Positions 33,696-44,010 of a stretch of DNA of 64,000 nt are shown piece by piece. Numbering within the stretch: the stretch's first letter is position 1; every line of letters starts with the position of its first letter. Position numbers and translations under genes: made by a program. The notes below the pieces were generated by a model. It worked only from the letters and a program-made list of their open reading frames with translations. It was not told the origin of the DNA and ran no database searches. Origin of the DNA: Arachis hypogaea (Eukaryota > Streptophyta > Magnoliopsida > Fabales > Fabaceae); contig NC_092045.1 in assembly GCF_003086295.3 (NCBI RefSeq), positions 89,480,693 to 89,544,692 of the forward strand, written 5' to 3'.

Positions 33696-34820
33696 TTAGT
33701 GATGGCGGCTCTTTCTTGTTCGTGAAGATCCTATGGAGTGCTTGAACTCCTCAATATCTCTTCCTTGTCTTTGTTGCTCCTCCCTCATTATTCTTTGATC
33801 TTCTCTAATCTCATGAAGGATGATGGAGTGTTCTTGATGCTCCACCCTTAGTTGTCCCATGTTGGAACTCAACTCTCCTAGGGAGGTGTTTAATTGCTCC
33901 CAATAGTTTTGTGGAGGAAAGTGCATCCCTTGAGGAATCTCAGGGATCTCATTATGAGTGGGATCTCTTGTGTGCTCCATCCTCTTCTTAGTGATGGGCT
34001 TGTCCTCCTCAATGGGGGTGTCTCCCTCTATGTCAACTCCAACTGAATAACAGAGGTGACAAATGAGGTGAGGAAAGGCTAACCTTGCCAAGGTAGAGGA
34101 CTTGTCCGCCACCTTATAGAGTTCTTGGGCTATAACCTCATGAACCTCTATTTCTTCTCCAATCATGATGCTATGGATCATGATAGCCCGGTCTATGGTA
34201 ACTTCGGACCGGTTGCTAGTGGGAATGATTGAGCGTTGTATAAACTCTAACCATCCTCTAGCCACGGGCTTGAGGTCATGCCTTCTCAATTGAACCTGCT
34301 TTCCTCTTGAATCTCTCTTCCATTGGGCGCCCTCTTCACATATGACTGTGAGGACTTGGTCCAACCTTTGATCAAAGTTGACCCTTCTAGTGTAAGGATG
34401 TTCATCTCCTTGCATCATAGGCAAGTTGAACGCCACCCTCACACTCTCCGGACTAAAATCCAAGTATTTCCCCCGAACCATAGTAAGGTAATTCTTTGGA
34501 TTCGGGTTCACACTTTGGTCATGGTTCTTGGTGATCCATGCATTGGCATAGAACTCTTGAACCATCAAAATTCTGACTTGTTGAATGGGGTTGGTAAGAA
34601 CTTCCCAACCTCTTCTTCGGATCTCATGTCGGATCTCCGGATATTCACCCTTTTTGAGTGAAAAAGGGACCTCGGGGATCACCTTCTTCAAGGCCACAAC
34701 TTCATAGAAATGGTCTTGATGCACCCTTGAGATGAATCTCTCCATCTCCCATGACTCGGAGGTGGAAGCCTTTGCCTTCCCTTTCCTCTTTCTAGAGGTT
34801 TCTCCGGCCTTGGATGCCAT
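33696..34820 (-). CDS. TE5 third ORF, putative plant transposon protein, intact
   Basis: Open, 374 residues, colinear with TE4 and TE7. Differences are scattered substitutions (for example GKYLDFSPESVRVAFNLP here, GKYLVFSPENVRLAFNLP in TE4). Basic N-terminus, conserved body, C-terminal coiled coil (ELSSNMGQLRVEHQEH, REEQQRQGRDIEEFKH). The gag-protease frame of the same element has three stops, so this ORF is open although its carrier is otherwise dead. Function unknown. Confidence 0.85.
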   Translation of the reverse strand: MASKAGETSRKRKGKAKASTSESWEMERFISRVHQDHFYEVVALKKVIPEVPFSLKKGEYPEIRHEIRRRGWEVLTNPIQQVRILMVQEFYANAWITKNHDQSVNPNPKNYLTMVRGKYLDFSPESVRVAFNLPMMQGDEHPYTRRVNFDQRLDQVLTVICEEGAQWKRDSRGKQVQLRRHDLKPVARGWLEFIQRSIIPTSNRSEVTIDRAIMIHSIMIGEEIEVHEVIAQELYKVADKSSTLARLAFPHLICHLCYSVGVDIEGDTPIEEDKPITKKRMEHTRDPTHNEIPEIPQGMHFPPQNYWEQLNTSLGELSSNMGQLRVEHQEHSIILHEIREDQRIMREEQQRQGRDIEEFKHSIGSSRTRKSRHH

Positions 34821-35012
34821 AATTGGTTATGGAAAAACAAAAAGCACTGCTTTTACCACACCAAACTTAAAATGTTTGCTCGTCCTCGAGCAAAAGAAGA
34901 AAGAAGAGAGTAGAAGAAGAAGAAATGAGGAGAAAGGGAATGGCTATGTGTTCCGCCAAAAGGGAGAAGAAGTAGTGTTTAAGGTGTGTGAAAATGAAGG
35001 AGTGAAGGAGGG

Positions 35013-35020
35013 TTTATATA
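35013..35020 (-). promoter_or_regulatory. TE5 candidate internal TATA box for third ORF
   Basis: TATATAAA on the minus strand, 193 bases before the ATG at 34820. Confidence 0.58.
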
Positions 35021-35312
35021 GGAGAGGGGGAGAGAGATGTTCGGCCATTAGAGGGTGGGTTTGGGTGGGAAAGTGGTTTGAATTTGAATGGTGGGGTAGG
35101 TGGGGTTTTATGAAGGATGGATGTGAGTGGTGAAGAGAAAGATGGGATTTGATAGGTGAGGGGTTTTTGGGGAAGAGGTGTTGAGGTGATTGGTGAAGAA
35201 GAGAGAGAGTGGTAGGGTAGGTGGGGATCCTGTGGGGTCCACAGATCCTTAGGTGTCAAGGAAAAGTCATCCCTGCACCAAATGGCACTCAAAAACACGT
35301 TTTGAGCCATTT

Positions 35313-35485
35313 CTGGCGTTAAATGCCGGGCTGGTGCCCATTTCTGGCGTTTAACGCCAGCATCTTGCCCCTTTCTGGCGTTTAACGCCAGTCTGGTGCC
35401 CCTTTTCTGGCGTTAAACGCCCAGAATGGTGCCAGACTGGGCGTTAAACGCCCACCAGCTAACCTCACTGGCGTTTAAACGCCAG
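35313..35485 (-). repeat. TE5 internal palindrome array
   Basis: Six units, ending in the perfect CTGGCGTTTAAACGCCAG at 35468-35485. Spacing about 30-35 bp. Confidence 0.88.
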
Positions 35486-35692
35486 TGGGTGCGTCCTCCA
35501 GGGTGTGCTGTTTTTCTTCCTGTTTTTCATTCTGTTTTTACTTTTTTTCATTGTTTTTGTGACTTCTTATGATCATCAACCTACAAAAAGGAGAAAATAA
35601 CAAAAGAAAATGGTTAATTATAAAACATTGGGTTGCCTCCCAACAAGCGCTTCTTTACTGTCATTAGCTTGACAGAGGACTCTCATGGAGCC

Positions 35693-36607
35693 TCACAGAT
35701 ACTTAGAACTGTGTTGGAACCTCCCAACACCAAACTTAGAGTTTGAATGTGGGGGTTCAACACCAAACTTAGAGTTTGGCTGTGGCCTCCCAACACCAAA
35801 CTTAGAGTTTGACTGTGGGGGCTCTGTTTGGCTCTGTTTTGAGAGAAGCTCTTAATGCTTCCTCTCCATGATGACAGAGGGATATCCTTGGGCTTTAAAC
35901 ACCAAGGATTCTTCATTCACTTGAATGATCAACTCTCCTCTATCAACATCAATCACGGCCCTTGCAGTGGCTAGGAAGGGTCTGCCAAGGATGATGGACT
36001 CATCCATGCTCTTCCCAGTCTCTAGGACTATGAAATCAGTAGGGATGTAATGGTCTTCAACTTTGACCAGAACATCCTCCACAAGTCCATAGGCTTGTTT
36101 TCTTGAGTTGTCTGCCATCTCTAGTGAGATTTTTGCAGCTTACACCTCAAAGATCGCTAATTTCTCCATTACAGAGAGGGGCATGAGGTTTACACTTGAC
36201 CCTAAGTCACACAAGGCCTTCTTGAAGGTCATGGTGCCTATGGTACAAGGTATAGAAAACTTCCCAGGATCCTGCCTCTTTTGAGGCAGTTTCTGCCTAG
36301 ACAAGTCATCTAGTTCTTTGGTGAGCAAAGGGGGTTCATCCTCCCAAGTCTCATTTCCAAATAACTTGTCATTTAGCTTCATGATTGCTCCAAGGTATTT
36401 AGCAACTTGCTCTTCAGTGACATACTCATCCTCTTCAGAGGAAGAATACTCATCAGAGCTCATGAATGGCAGAAGTAAGTCCAATGGAATCTCTATGGTC
36501 TCATTTTGAGCCTTAGATTCCCATGGTTCCTCATTGGGGAACTCATTGGAGGCCAGTGGACGCCCAGTGAGGTCTTCCTCAGTGGCGTTCACTGCCTCTT
36601 TTTCCTC
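35693..36607 (-). pseudogene. TE5 protease region
   Basis: Same frame as gag. Acidic stretch, retropepsin ALCDLGSSVNLMP, TAA at 36140-36142 (Gln codon in TE7), then LGRPFLATARAVIDVDRGELI, TAA at 35852-35854 (Glu codon in relatives), then three SKFGV repeats. The final stop is 35693-35695. There is no RT after it; the hairpin follows within about 40 bases. Confidence 0.88.
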
Positions 36608-38032
36608 CTAAAATTTGGCCATGTTGATGGCCTTGCACTCTCCTTTTGGATTTTCTTCTGTATTGCTTGGAAGAGTACTAGGGGGGAGTTCAGTAATTTT
36701 CTTGCTCAGCTGACCCACTTGTCCTTCCAAATTTCTGATGGAGGACCTTGTTTCAGTCATGAAACTTTGAGTGGTTTTGATTAGATCAGAGACCATTGTT
36801 GCTAAGTCAGAGGTATTCTGCTTAGAGCTCTCTGTCTGTTGCTGAGAAGATGATGGAAAAGGCTTGCTATTGCTAAACCTGCTTCTTCCACCATTATTGT
36901 TATTGAAACCTTGTTGAGGTCTCTGTTGATCCTTCCATGAGAGATTTGGATGATTCCTCCATGAAGGATTGTAGGTGTTTCCATAGGGTTCTCCCATGTA
37001 ATTCACCTCTTCCATTGAAGGATTCTCAGGATCATAAGCTTCTTCCTCAGATGAAGCTTCCTTAGTACTGCTTGGTGCATTTTGCATTCCAGACAGACTT
37101 TGAGAAATCATATTGACTTGTTGAGTCAATATTTTGTTCTGAGCCAAAATGGCATTCAGAGTGTCAATTTCAAGAACTCCTTTCTTCTGACTAGTCCCAT
37201 TGTTCACAGGATTTCTTTCAGAAGTGTACATGAATTGGTTATTTGCAACCAATTCAATCAGTTCCTGAGCCTCTGCAGGCGTCTTCTTCAGATGAAGAGA
37301 GCCTCCAGCAGAGCTATCCAAAGACATCTTGGACAATTCAGAGAGACCATCATAGAAAATACCTATGATGCTCCATTCAGAAAGCATGTCAGAGGGACAC
37401 TTTCTGATCAATTGTTTGTATCTTTCCCAGGCTTCATAGAGGGATTCACCTTCCTTCTGTCTGAAGGTTTGGACTTCCACTCTAAGCTTGCTCAATTTTT
37501 GAGGTGGAAAGAACTTTGCCAAGAAGGCATTGACTAGCTTTTCCCAAGAGTCCAGGCTTTCTTTAGGTTGAGAATCCAACCATGTTCTAGCTCTGTCTCT
37601 TACAGCAAAAGGGAATAGCATTAGTCTATAGACCTCAGGGTCAACCCCATTAGTCTTAACAGTGTCACAGATTTGCAAGAATTCAGCTAAAAACTGATGA
37701 GGATCTTCCAATGGAAGTCCATGGAACTTGCAATTCTGTTGCATTAGAGAAACTAGTTGAGGCTTAAGCTCAAAGTTGTTTGCTCCAATGGTAGGGATAG
37801 AGATGCTTCTCCCATAGAAGTCGGGAGTAGGTGCAGTAAAGTCACCCAGCACCTTCCTTGCATTGTTGGCATTGTTGTTGTTTTCGGCTGCCATGAGTTC
37901 TTCTTCTTTGAAGAATTCGTTCAGGTGCTCTAAAGAGAGTTGTGCTTTGGCTTCTCTGAGCTTTCTCTTCAAGGTCCTTTCAGGTTCAGGATCAGCCTCA
38001 ACAAGAATGCCTTTGTCTTTGCTCCTGCTCAT
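36608..38032 (-). pseudogene. TE5 gag
   Basis: Best-preserved gag here: 474 codons from MSRSKDKGILVEAD. Basic segment (residues 19-29), gag domain (about 125-225: FPFAVRDRARTWLDSQP, FFPPQKLSKLRVEVQTF, AWERYKQLIRKCPSDMLSEW), an Asn/Gln-rich tail with NYMGEPYGNTYNPSWRNHPN (Athila-like), and a coiled coil (LATMVSDLIKTTQSF). It ends at TAG 36608-36610 (MAKF-stop) where TE7 reads through as MAEFWEEEE. Protease follows in the same frame, so the ancestral product was a gag-protease fusion of about 779 residues. Confidence 0.9.
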
Positions 38033-39738
38033 AAGAAAGAGAAGAGAACAAGAAAATGTGGAATCCTCTATGTCACAGTATAGAGATTCCTTTAGGTGTC
38101 AGAGGAAAAGAAGAGTAGAAGACAGAAGTAGAAAATTCGAACTTATCAGAGAAGATGGAGTTCGAATTTTGCATTAAGGAATAGCGTTAGTCCATAAATA
38201 GAAGGATGTGAGAAGGAGGGAAGTAATTTTTCGAAAATTAAGTGAAAAATTTTGAAAACATTTTTGAAAAACATTATTTAATTTTCGAAAATGAAAATGG
38301 AAAAGAAATCAAGTGATTTTTGAAAAAGATTTTGAAATTAGAAATCAAAAAGATTTGATTGAAACTATTTTGGAAAAGATGTGGTTAAGAAGATATGATT
38401 GTTTTAAAAAAAATGTGATTGAGAAGATATGATTTGAAAAACATTTTGAAAAGATTTGATTTGAAAATTAAAAACTTGACTAACAAGAAAAGATATGATT
38501 CAAACATTAAACCTTTCTCAACAGAAAAGGTAACATACTTGAAATGTTGAATCAAATCATTAATTGATAGTAAGTATCTTAAAAAAAATGGAAAGAAATT
38601 GGTTTTGAAGAAGATTTGATTGGAAAATAGATTTGAAAAAGATTTGATTTTGAAAAGATTTTGAAAACTTAGAAAAAATTTGATTTGAAAACAAAATCTT
38701 CTCCTCTAGCCATCCTGGCGTTAAACGCCCAGAATGGTGCACATTCTGGCGTTTAACGCCCAAAATGCTACCCTTTTGGGCGTTAAACGCCCAACCAGGT
38801 ACCCTGGCTGGCGTTTAAACGCCATTCTGTCCTTCTTCACTGGGCGTTTTGAACGCCCAACTTTTTCTGTGCAATTCCTCTGCTGTATGTTCTGAATCTT
38901 CAATTCTCTGTATTATTGACTTGAAAAGACACAAATTAAAAATATTTTTGGATTTTTAATAATAAGGAAAAATCAAAATGCAACAAGAATCAAATAACAA
39001 TGCATGCAAGACACCAAACTTAGCAGTTTGTATACTACTGACACTAACAAAATGAAAATGCAAATGAGACACTCAAGTCAATAGAATTCAAAGATCAGAG
39101 CACGAAAATCATCAAGAATTACTTGAAGATTCTTAAGACACATGCATGAATGCAATAAGAACAGAAACATGCAATTGACACCAAACTTAACATGAGACAC
39201 TAGACTCAAACAAGAATTATTTTTGGATTTTATGATTTTTTTTTATTTTTTTGTGTTTTTTTTCGAAAATTAAGCGGAAAAAGGTATCAAAATTCTTTAT
39301 GAGAATTACAGGAATCAGTGCAATGCTAGTCTAAGACTCCGGTCCAGGAATTAGACATGGCTTCACAGCCAGCCAAGCCTTCAAAGAAAGCTTCGGTCCA
39401 AAACACTAGACATGGCCAAAGGCCAGCCAAGCCTTAGCAGATCACTGCTCCAAGAGCAAGATTGATAGAAATCAACAAGCTCCTGTGGTGATAAGTTGAA
39501 ACCTCGGTCCAATGAGATTAGACATGGCTTCTCAGCCAGCCAGATTTCAACAAATCATCATGAAACTCTAGAATTCATCTTCAAGAATTTCGAAAAAAAT
39601 AAATACCTAATCTAAGAAACAAGATGAACCGTCAGTTGTCCAAACTTGAACAATCCCTGGCAATAACGCCAAAAACTTGGTGTTGTTGCCGGATCTTGGC
39701 ACTGATGTTACCAAAAGCTTGCTCAAAACTTGAACAAT
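38033..39738 (-). other. TE5 5' leader
   Basis: Non-coding. It contains the second, decayed primer-like site (39655-39671), the threefold GGCTGGC...GGACCG repeat (about 39340-39545), TAAGTTTGGTGT words near 39010 and 39178, the palindrome array (38715-38859) and AT-rich sequence before the gag ATG. Confidence 0.75.
38715..38859 (-). repeat. TE5 leader palindrome array
   Basis: Five units with palindromic spacers (for example AGAATG/CATTCT and CCCAAAA/TTTTGGG), colinear with TE3 and TE4. Confidence 0.87.
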
Positions 39739-39755
39739 CCCCGGCAACGGCGCCA
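39739..39755 (-). other. TE5 primer-binding site, tRNA-Asp
   Basis: Exact TGGCGCCGTTGCCGGGG on the minus strand. A degenerate second copy lies at 39655-39671. Confidence 0.9.
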
Positions 39756-39761
39756 AAAACT

Positions 39762-41507
39762 TAGTGCGCGTAATTGTGAACAATACTTTTTCACAACTCT
39801 CATAATCCCCGGTCATGAACCCCAAAAACTTGGTGGCTCAATACCATGGCATTACACAACTTCGCACAACTAACCAGCAAGTGCACTGGGTCGTCCAAGT
39901 AATAAACCTTACGCGAGTAAGGGTCGATCCCACGGAGATTGTTAGTATTGAAGCAAGCTATGGTCATCTTGTAAATCTTAGTCAGGCAAACTCAAATGAT
40001 AATGGTGATGAACGAAAATAACACAAAGGTAAAGATAGAGATACTTATGTAATTCATTGGTAGGAACTTCAGATAAGCGCATGAAGATGCCTTCCCTTCC
40101 GTCTCTCTGCTTTCCTACTGTCTTCATCCAATCCTTCTTACTCCTTTCCATGGCAAGCTTAAGCAAGGGTTTCACCGTTGTTAGTGGCTACCTCCCATCC
40201 TCTCAGTGAAAGCGATTGCATATGCTCTGTCACAGCATAGCGGAATTCATCTGTCGGTTCTCAATCAGACCGGAATAGAATCCAGTGATTCTTTTGCGTC
40301 TGTCACTAACGCCCCGCCTTCAGGAGTTTGAAGCACGTCACAGTCATTCAGTCATTGAATCCTACTCAGAATACCACAGACAAGGTTAGACCTTCCGGAT
40401 TCTCTTGAATGCTGCCATCAGTTCTCGCCTATACCACGAAGACTCTGATCTCACGGAATGGTTGGCTCGTTTGTCAGACGAGCACTCGGTTGTCAGGCGA
40501 TCAACCATGCATCGTGCAATCAGGAATCCAAGAGATATTCACTAGAGCCTTGATCGCTTGTAGAACAAGAGTGGTTGTCAGTCACCTTGTTCATGGGTGA
40601 GAATGATGATGAGTGTCACGGATCATCACATTCATCAAGTTGAAGAACAAGTAATATCTTGGATAAAGAACAAGTGGAATTGAATGGAAGAACAATAGTA
40701 ATTGCATTAATACCCGAGGTACAGCAGAGCTCCACACCTTAATCTATGGTGTGTAGAAACTCCACCGTTGAAAATAGATAAGCACAAGGTCTAGGCATGG
40801 CCGAATGGCCAGCCTCCCAATAATCTAAGAACTAAATGTCCAAAGATGATCAAAGGATCTAAAACAATCCCCCGATATGAAAATACAATAGTAAAAGGTC
40901 CTACTTATAGAAAACTAGTAGCCTAAGGTGTACAGAAATGAGTAAATGACATAAAAATCCACTTCCGGGCCCACTTGGTGTGTGCTTGGGCTGAGCAATG
41001 AAGCATTTTTCGTGCAGAGACTTCTCTTGGAGTTAAACGCCAGCTTTTATGCCAGTTTGGGCGTTTAACTCCCATTTGGGTGCCAGTTCCGGCGTTTAAC
41101 GCTGGGATTTCTGAGGGTGACTTTGAACGCCGGTTTGGGCCATCAAATCTTGGGCAAAGTATGGACTATCATATATTGCTGGAAAGCCCAGGATGTCTAC
41201 TTTCCAACGCCGTTGAGAGCGCGCCAATTGGGCTTCTGTAGCTCCAGAAAATTTACTTCGAGTGCAGGGAGGTCAGAATCCAACAGCATCTGCAGTCCTT
41301 TTTAGTCTCTGAATCAGATTTTTGCTCAGGTCCCTCAATTTCAGCCAGAAAATACCTGAAATTACAGAAAAACACACAAACTCATAGTAAAGTCCAGAAA
41401 AGTGAATTTTAACTAAAAACTAATAAAAATATACTAAAAACTAACTATATCATACCAAAAACATACTAAAAACAATGCCAAAAAGCATACAAATTATCCG
41501 CTCATCA
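39762..41507 (-). repeat. TE5 5' LTR (1746 bp)
   Basis: Begins TAGTGCGCG where other LTRs have TGGTGCGCG (a G-to-A change in the terminal dinucleotide context), ends ATCCGCTCATCA. Palindrome cluster at about 41030-41135. Confidence 0.93.
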
Positions 41508-42057
41508 GTCTCTCTGAACTATCCAAGATATCTTTGGATAGCTCTGCTGGAGGATCTCTTCATCTGAAGAAGACGCCTACAGAAGCTCAAGAACTAATTG
41601 AAATGGTTGCAAATAACCAATTCATGTACACTTCTGAAAGGAATCCTGTGAACAATGGGACTAGTCAGAAGAAAGGAGTTCTTGAGATTGACACTCTGAA
41701 TGCCATATTGGCTCAGAACAAAATATTGACTCAATAGGTCAATATGATTTCTCAAAGTCTATCTGGAATGCAAAATGCACCAGGTAGTACTAAGGAAGCT
41801 TCATCTGAAGAAGAAGCTTATGATCCTGAGAACCCTTCAATGGAAGAGGTGAATTACATGGGAGAACCCTATGGAAACACCTATAATCCTTCATGGAGAA
41901 ATCATCCAAACCTCTCATGGAAGGATCAACAGAGACCTCAACAAGGTTTCAACAATAATAATGGTGGAAGAAACAGGTTTAGCAATGGCAAGCCTTTTCC
42001 ATCATCTTCTCAGCAACAGACAGAGAATTCTAAGCAGAGTAACTTGACTTAGCAACC
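41508..42057 (+). pseudogene. TE4 gag, 3' part
   Basis: Continues from GTCTC as SELSKISLDSSAGGSLHLKK, with an amber stop at 41735-41737 (Gln codon in relatives), then VNYMGEPYGNTYNPSWRNHPNLSW. A one-base deletion near 42035 relative to TE5 creates a stop at 42050-42052 and puts protease in another frame. Confidence 0.88.
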
Positions 42058-43161
42058 ATGGTCTCTGATCTAATCAAAACCACTCAAAGTTTCATGACTG
42101 AAACAAGGTCCTCCATTAGAAATTTGGAGGCACAAGTGGGTCAGCTGAGCAAGAAAATTACTGAACTCCCTCCTAGTACTCTTCCAAGCAATACAGAAGA
42201 AAATCCAAAAGGAGAGTGCAAGGCCATCAACATGGCCGAATCTGGAAAGGAGGAAGAGGCAGTGAACGCCACTGAGGAAGACCTCAATGGACGTCCACTG
42301 GCCTCCAATGAGTTCCCCAATGAGGAACCATGGGAATCTGAGGCTCAAAATGAGACCATAGAGATTCCATTGGACTTACTTCTGCCATTCATGAGCTCTG
42401 ATGAGTATTCTTCCTCTGAAGAGGATGAGTATGTCACTGAAGAGCAAGTTGCTAAATACCTTGGAACAATCATGAAGCTAAATGACAAGTTATTTGGAAA
42501 TGAGACTTGGGAAGATGAACCCCCTTTGCTCACCAAAGAACTGGATGACTTGTCTAGGCAGAAACTGCCTCAAAAGAGACAGGATCCTGGGAAGTTTTCA
42601 ATACCTTGTACCATAGGCACCATGACCTTCAAGAAGGCCTTGTGTGACTTAGGGTCAAGTGTAAACCTCATGCCTCTCTCTGTAATGGAGAAGTTAGGGA
42701 TCTTTGAGGTGCAAGCTGCAAAAATCTCACTAGAGATGGCAGACAATTCAAGAAAATAAGCCTATGGACTTGTAGAGGATGTTCTGGTAAAAGTTGAAGA
42801 CCATTACATCCCTGCTGATTTCATAGTCCTAGAGACTGGGAAGTGCATGGATGAATCCATCATCCTTGGCAGACCCTTCCTAGCCACAACAAGGGCTGTA
42901 ATTGATGTTGATAGAGGAGAATTGATCATTCAATTGAATGAAGAATCCTTGGTGTTTAAGGCTCAAGGATATCCCTCTGTCATCATGGAGAGGAAGCATG
43001 AAGAGCTCCTCTCAAAACAGAGCCACACAGAGCCCCCACAGTCAAACTCTAAGTTTGGTGTTGGGAGGCCACAACCAACTTCTAAGTTTGGTGTTGAACC
43101 CCCACATTCAAACTCTAAGTTTGGTGTTGGGAGGTTCCAACATTGTTCTGAGCATTTCTGA
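42058..43161 (+). pseudogene. TE4 protease region
   Basis: Coiled-coil linker (MVSDLIKTTQSFMTE, VGQLSKKI), acidic stretch, then retropepsin ALCDLGSSVNLMP and IILGRPFLATTRAVIDVDRGEL. A TAA at 42757-42759 replaces the Gln of RKQAYG. The C-terminus has three SKFGV repeats encoded by TCTAAGTTTGGTGTTG, then the stop at 43161 with no RT after it. Gag-protease with TE5 removed is 2339 bases, one short of TE5's 2340. Confidence 0.88.
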
Positions 43162-43366
43162 GGCTCCATGAGAGCCCTCTGTCAAGCTACTGACATTAAA
43201 GAAGCGCTTGTTGGGAGGCAACCCAATGTTATATTTTATATATTCTCTTTTGTTATTTTATGTTCTTTTGTAGGTTGATGATCATGAGAAGTCACAAAAT
43301 CAATGAAAAAAGCAAAAACAGCATGAAAAACAGAAAGAAAAATAGCACACCCTGGAGGAGAACGTA

Positions 43367-43538
43367 CTGGCGTTTAAACGCCAGTAAGGCTAGCTGTTGG
43401 GCGTTTAACGCCCAGTCTGGCACCATTCTGGACGTTTAATGCCAGAAAGGGGCACCAGACTGGCGTTAAATGCCAGAAAAGGGCAAGTACTTGGCGTTAA
43501 ATGCCAGAAATGGGCACCAGCCCGGCGTTTAACGCCAG
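43367..43538 (+). repeat. TE4 internal palindrome array
   Basis: Six units, first CTGGCGTTTAAACGCCAG (perfect 18-bp palindrome), at about 30-35 bp spacing. Several later units show one-arm CG to TG decay. Confidence 0.87.
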
Positions 43539-43809
43539 AATTGGCTCAAAATGCATTTTTGCATGACATTTGGTGCAGGGATGACTTTTCCTTGACACCT
43601 CAGGATCTGTGGACCCCACAGGATCCCCACCTACCCTACCACTCTCTCTACCTCTTCCCCAAAAACCCTTCACCTATCAAATCCCATCTTTCTCTTCACC
43701 ACTCACACCCATCCTTAATAAAACCCCACCTACCTCACCATTCAAATTCAAACCACTTTCCCACCCAAACCCACCCTCACTTGACTGAACCCTACCCTTC
43801 CCCCACTCC

Positions 43810-43817
43810 TATATAAA
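43810..43817 (+). promoter_or_regulatory. TE4 candidate internal TATA box for third ORF
   Basis: TATATAAA, 201 bases before the ATG, followed by CCCTCCTTCACTCCTTC. Conserved in TE3, TE5 and TE7. Confidence 0.6.
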
Positions 43818-43936
43818 CCCTCCTTCACTCCTTCATTTTCACACAACCTAAACACCACTTCTCTCCCTTTTTTGGCCGAACACAAAGCCATTCCCTTCTT
43901 CCTCATTTCTTCTTCTTCTACTCTCTTCTTTCTTCT

Positions 43937-43956
43937 TTTGCTCGAGGACGAGCAAA
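43937..43956 (+). other. AGGA-loop hairpin before TE4 third ORF
   Basis: TTTGCTCG-AGGA-CGAGCAAA, eight perfect pairs, followed by TAAGTTTGGTGTGG. It is a relative of the hairpin at 46010-46029 beside the 3' LTR. Confidence 0.75.
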
Positions 43957-44010
43957 CCTTTTAAGTTTGGTGTGGTAAAAGCATTGCTTTTTGTTTTTCC
44001 ATAACCATTT

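Larger units (their letters stand above)
34821..35692 (-). other. TE5 protease to third-ORF interval
   Basis: Post-coding hairpin (about 35630-35652), palindrome array (35313-35485), TATATAAA box (minus strand, 35013-35020), pyrimidine-rich leader, and the GCTCG-AGGA-CGAGC hairpin with TTAAGTTTGGTGTGG near 34860-34895. Confidence 0.78.
31040..41507 (-). mobile_element. TE5: non-autonomous Athila-like element in TE4 gag
   Basis: The innermost insertion, 10468 bp, flanked by GTCTC (31035-31039 and 41508-41512). Both LTRs are exactly 1746 bp, with about 21 differences by eye (about 1.2%). It has gag-protease with three stops and an intact third ORF. RT, RNase H and integrase are absent. Confidence 0.95.
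43162..44010 (+). other. TE4 protease to third-ORF interval
   Basis: The post-coding hairpin (43203-43226), the palindrome array (43367-43538), a TATATAAA box (43810-43817), a pyrimidine-rich stretch (43818-43935), the palindrome TTTGCTCGAGGACGAGCAAA (43937-43956) and TTAAGTTTGGTGTGG, then the ATG at 44011. Confidence 0.8.

Noticed and set aside
35313..35485. Regularly spaced palindromic repeats resembling a CRISPR array
   Set aside because: Repeats are short and diverged, spacers are themselves related and partly palindromic, the copies sit in eukaryotic retrotransposons, and no cas genes are present.
30350..43161. Host gene with a large intron (TE4 gag 5' and 3' parts)
   Set aside because: The interruption is TE5 with complete LTRs and GTCTC duplications, not an intron.
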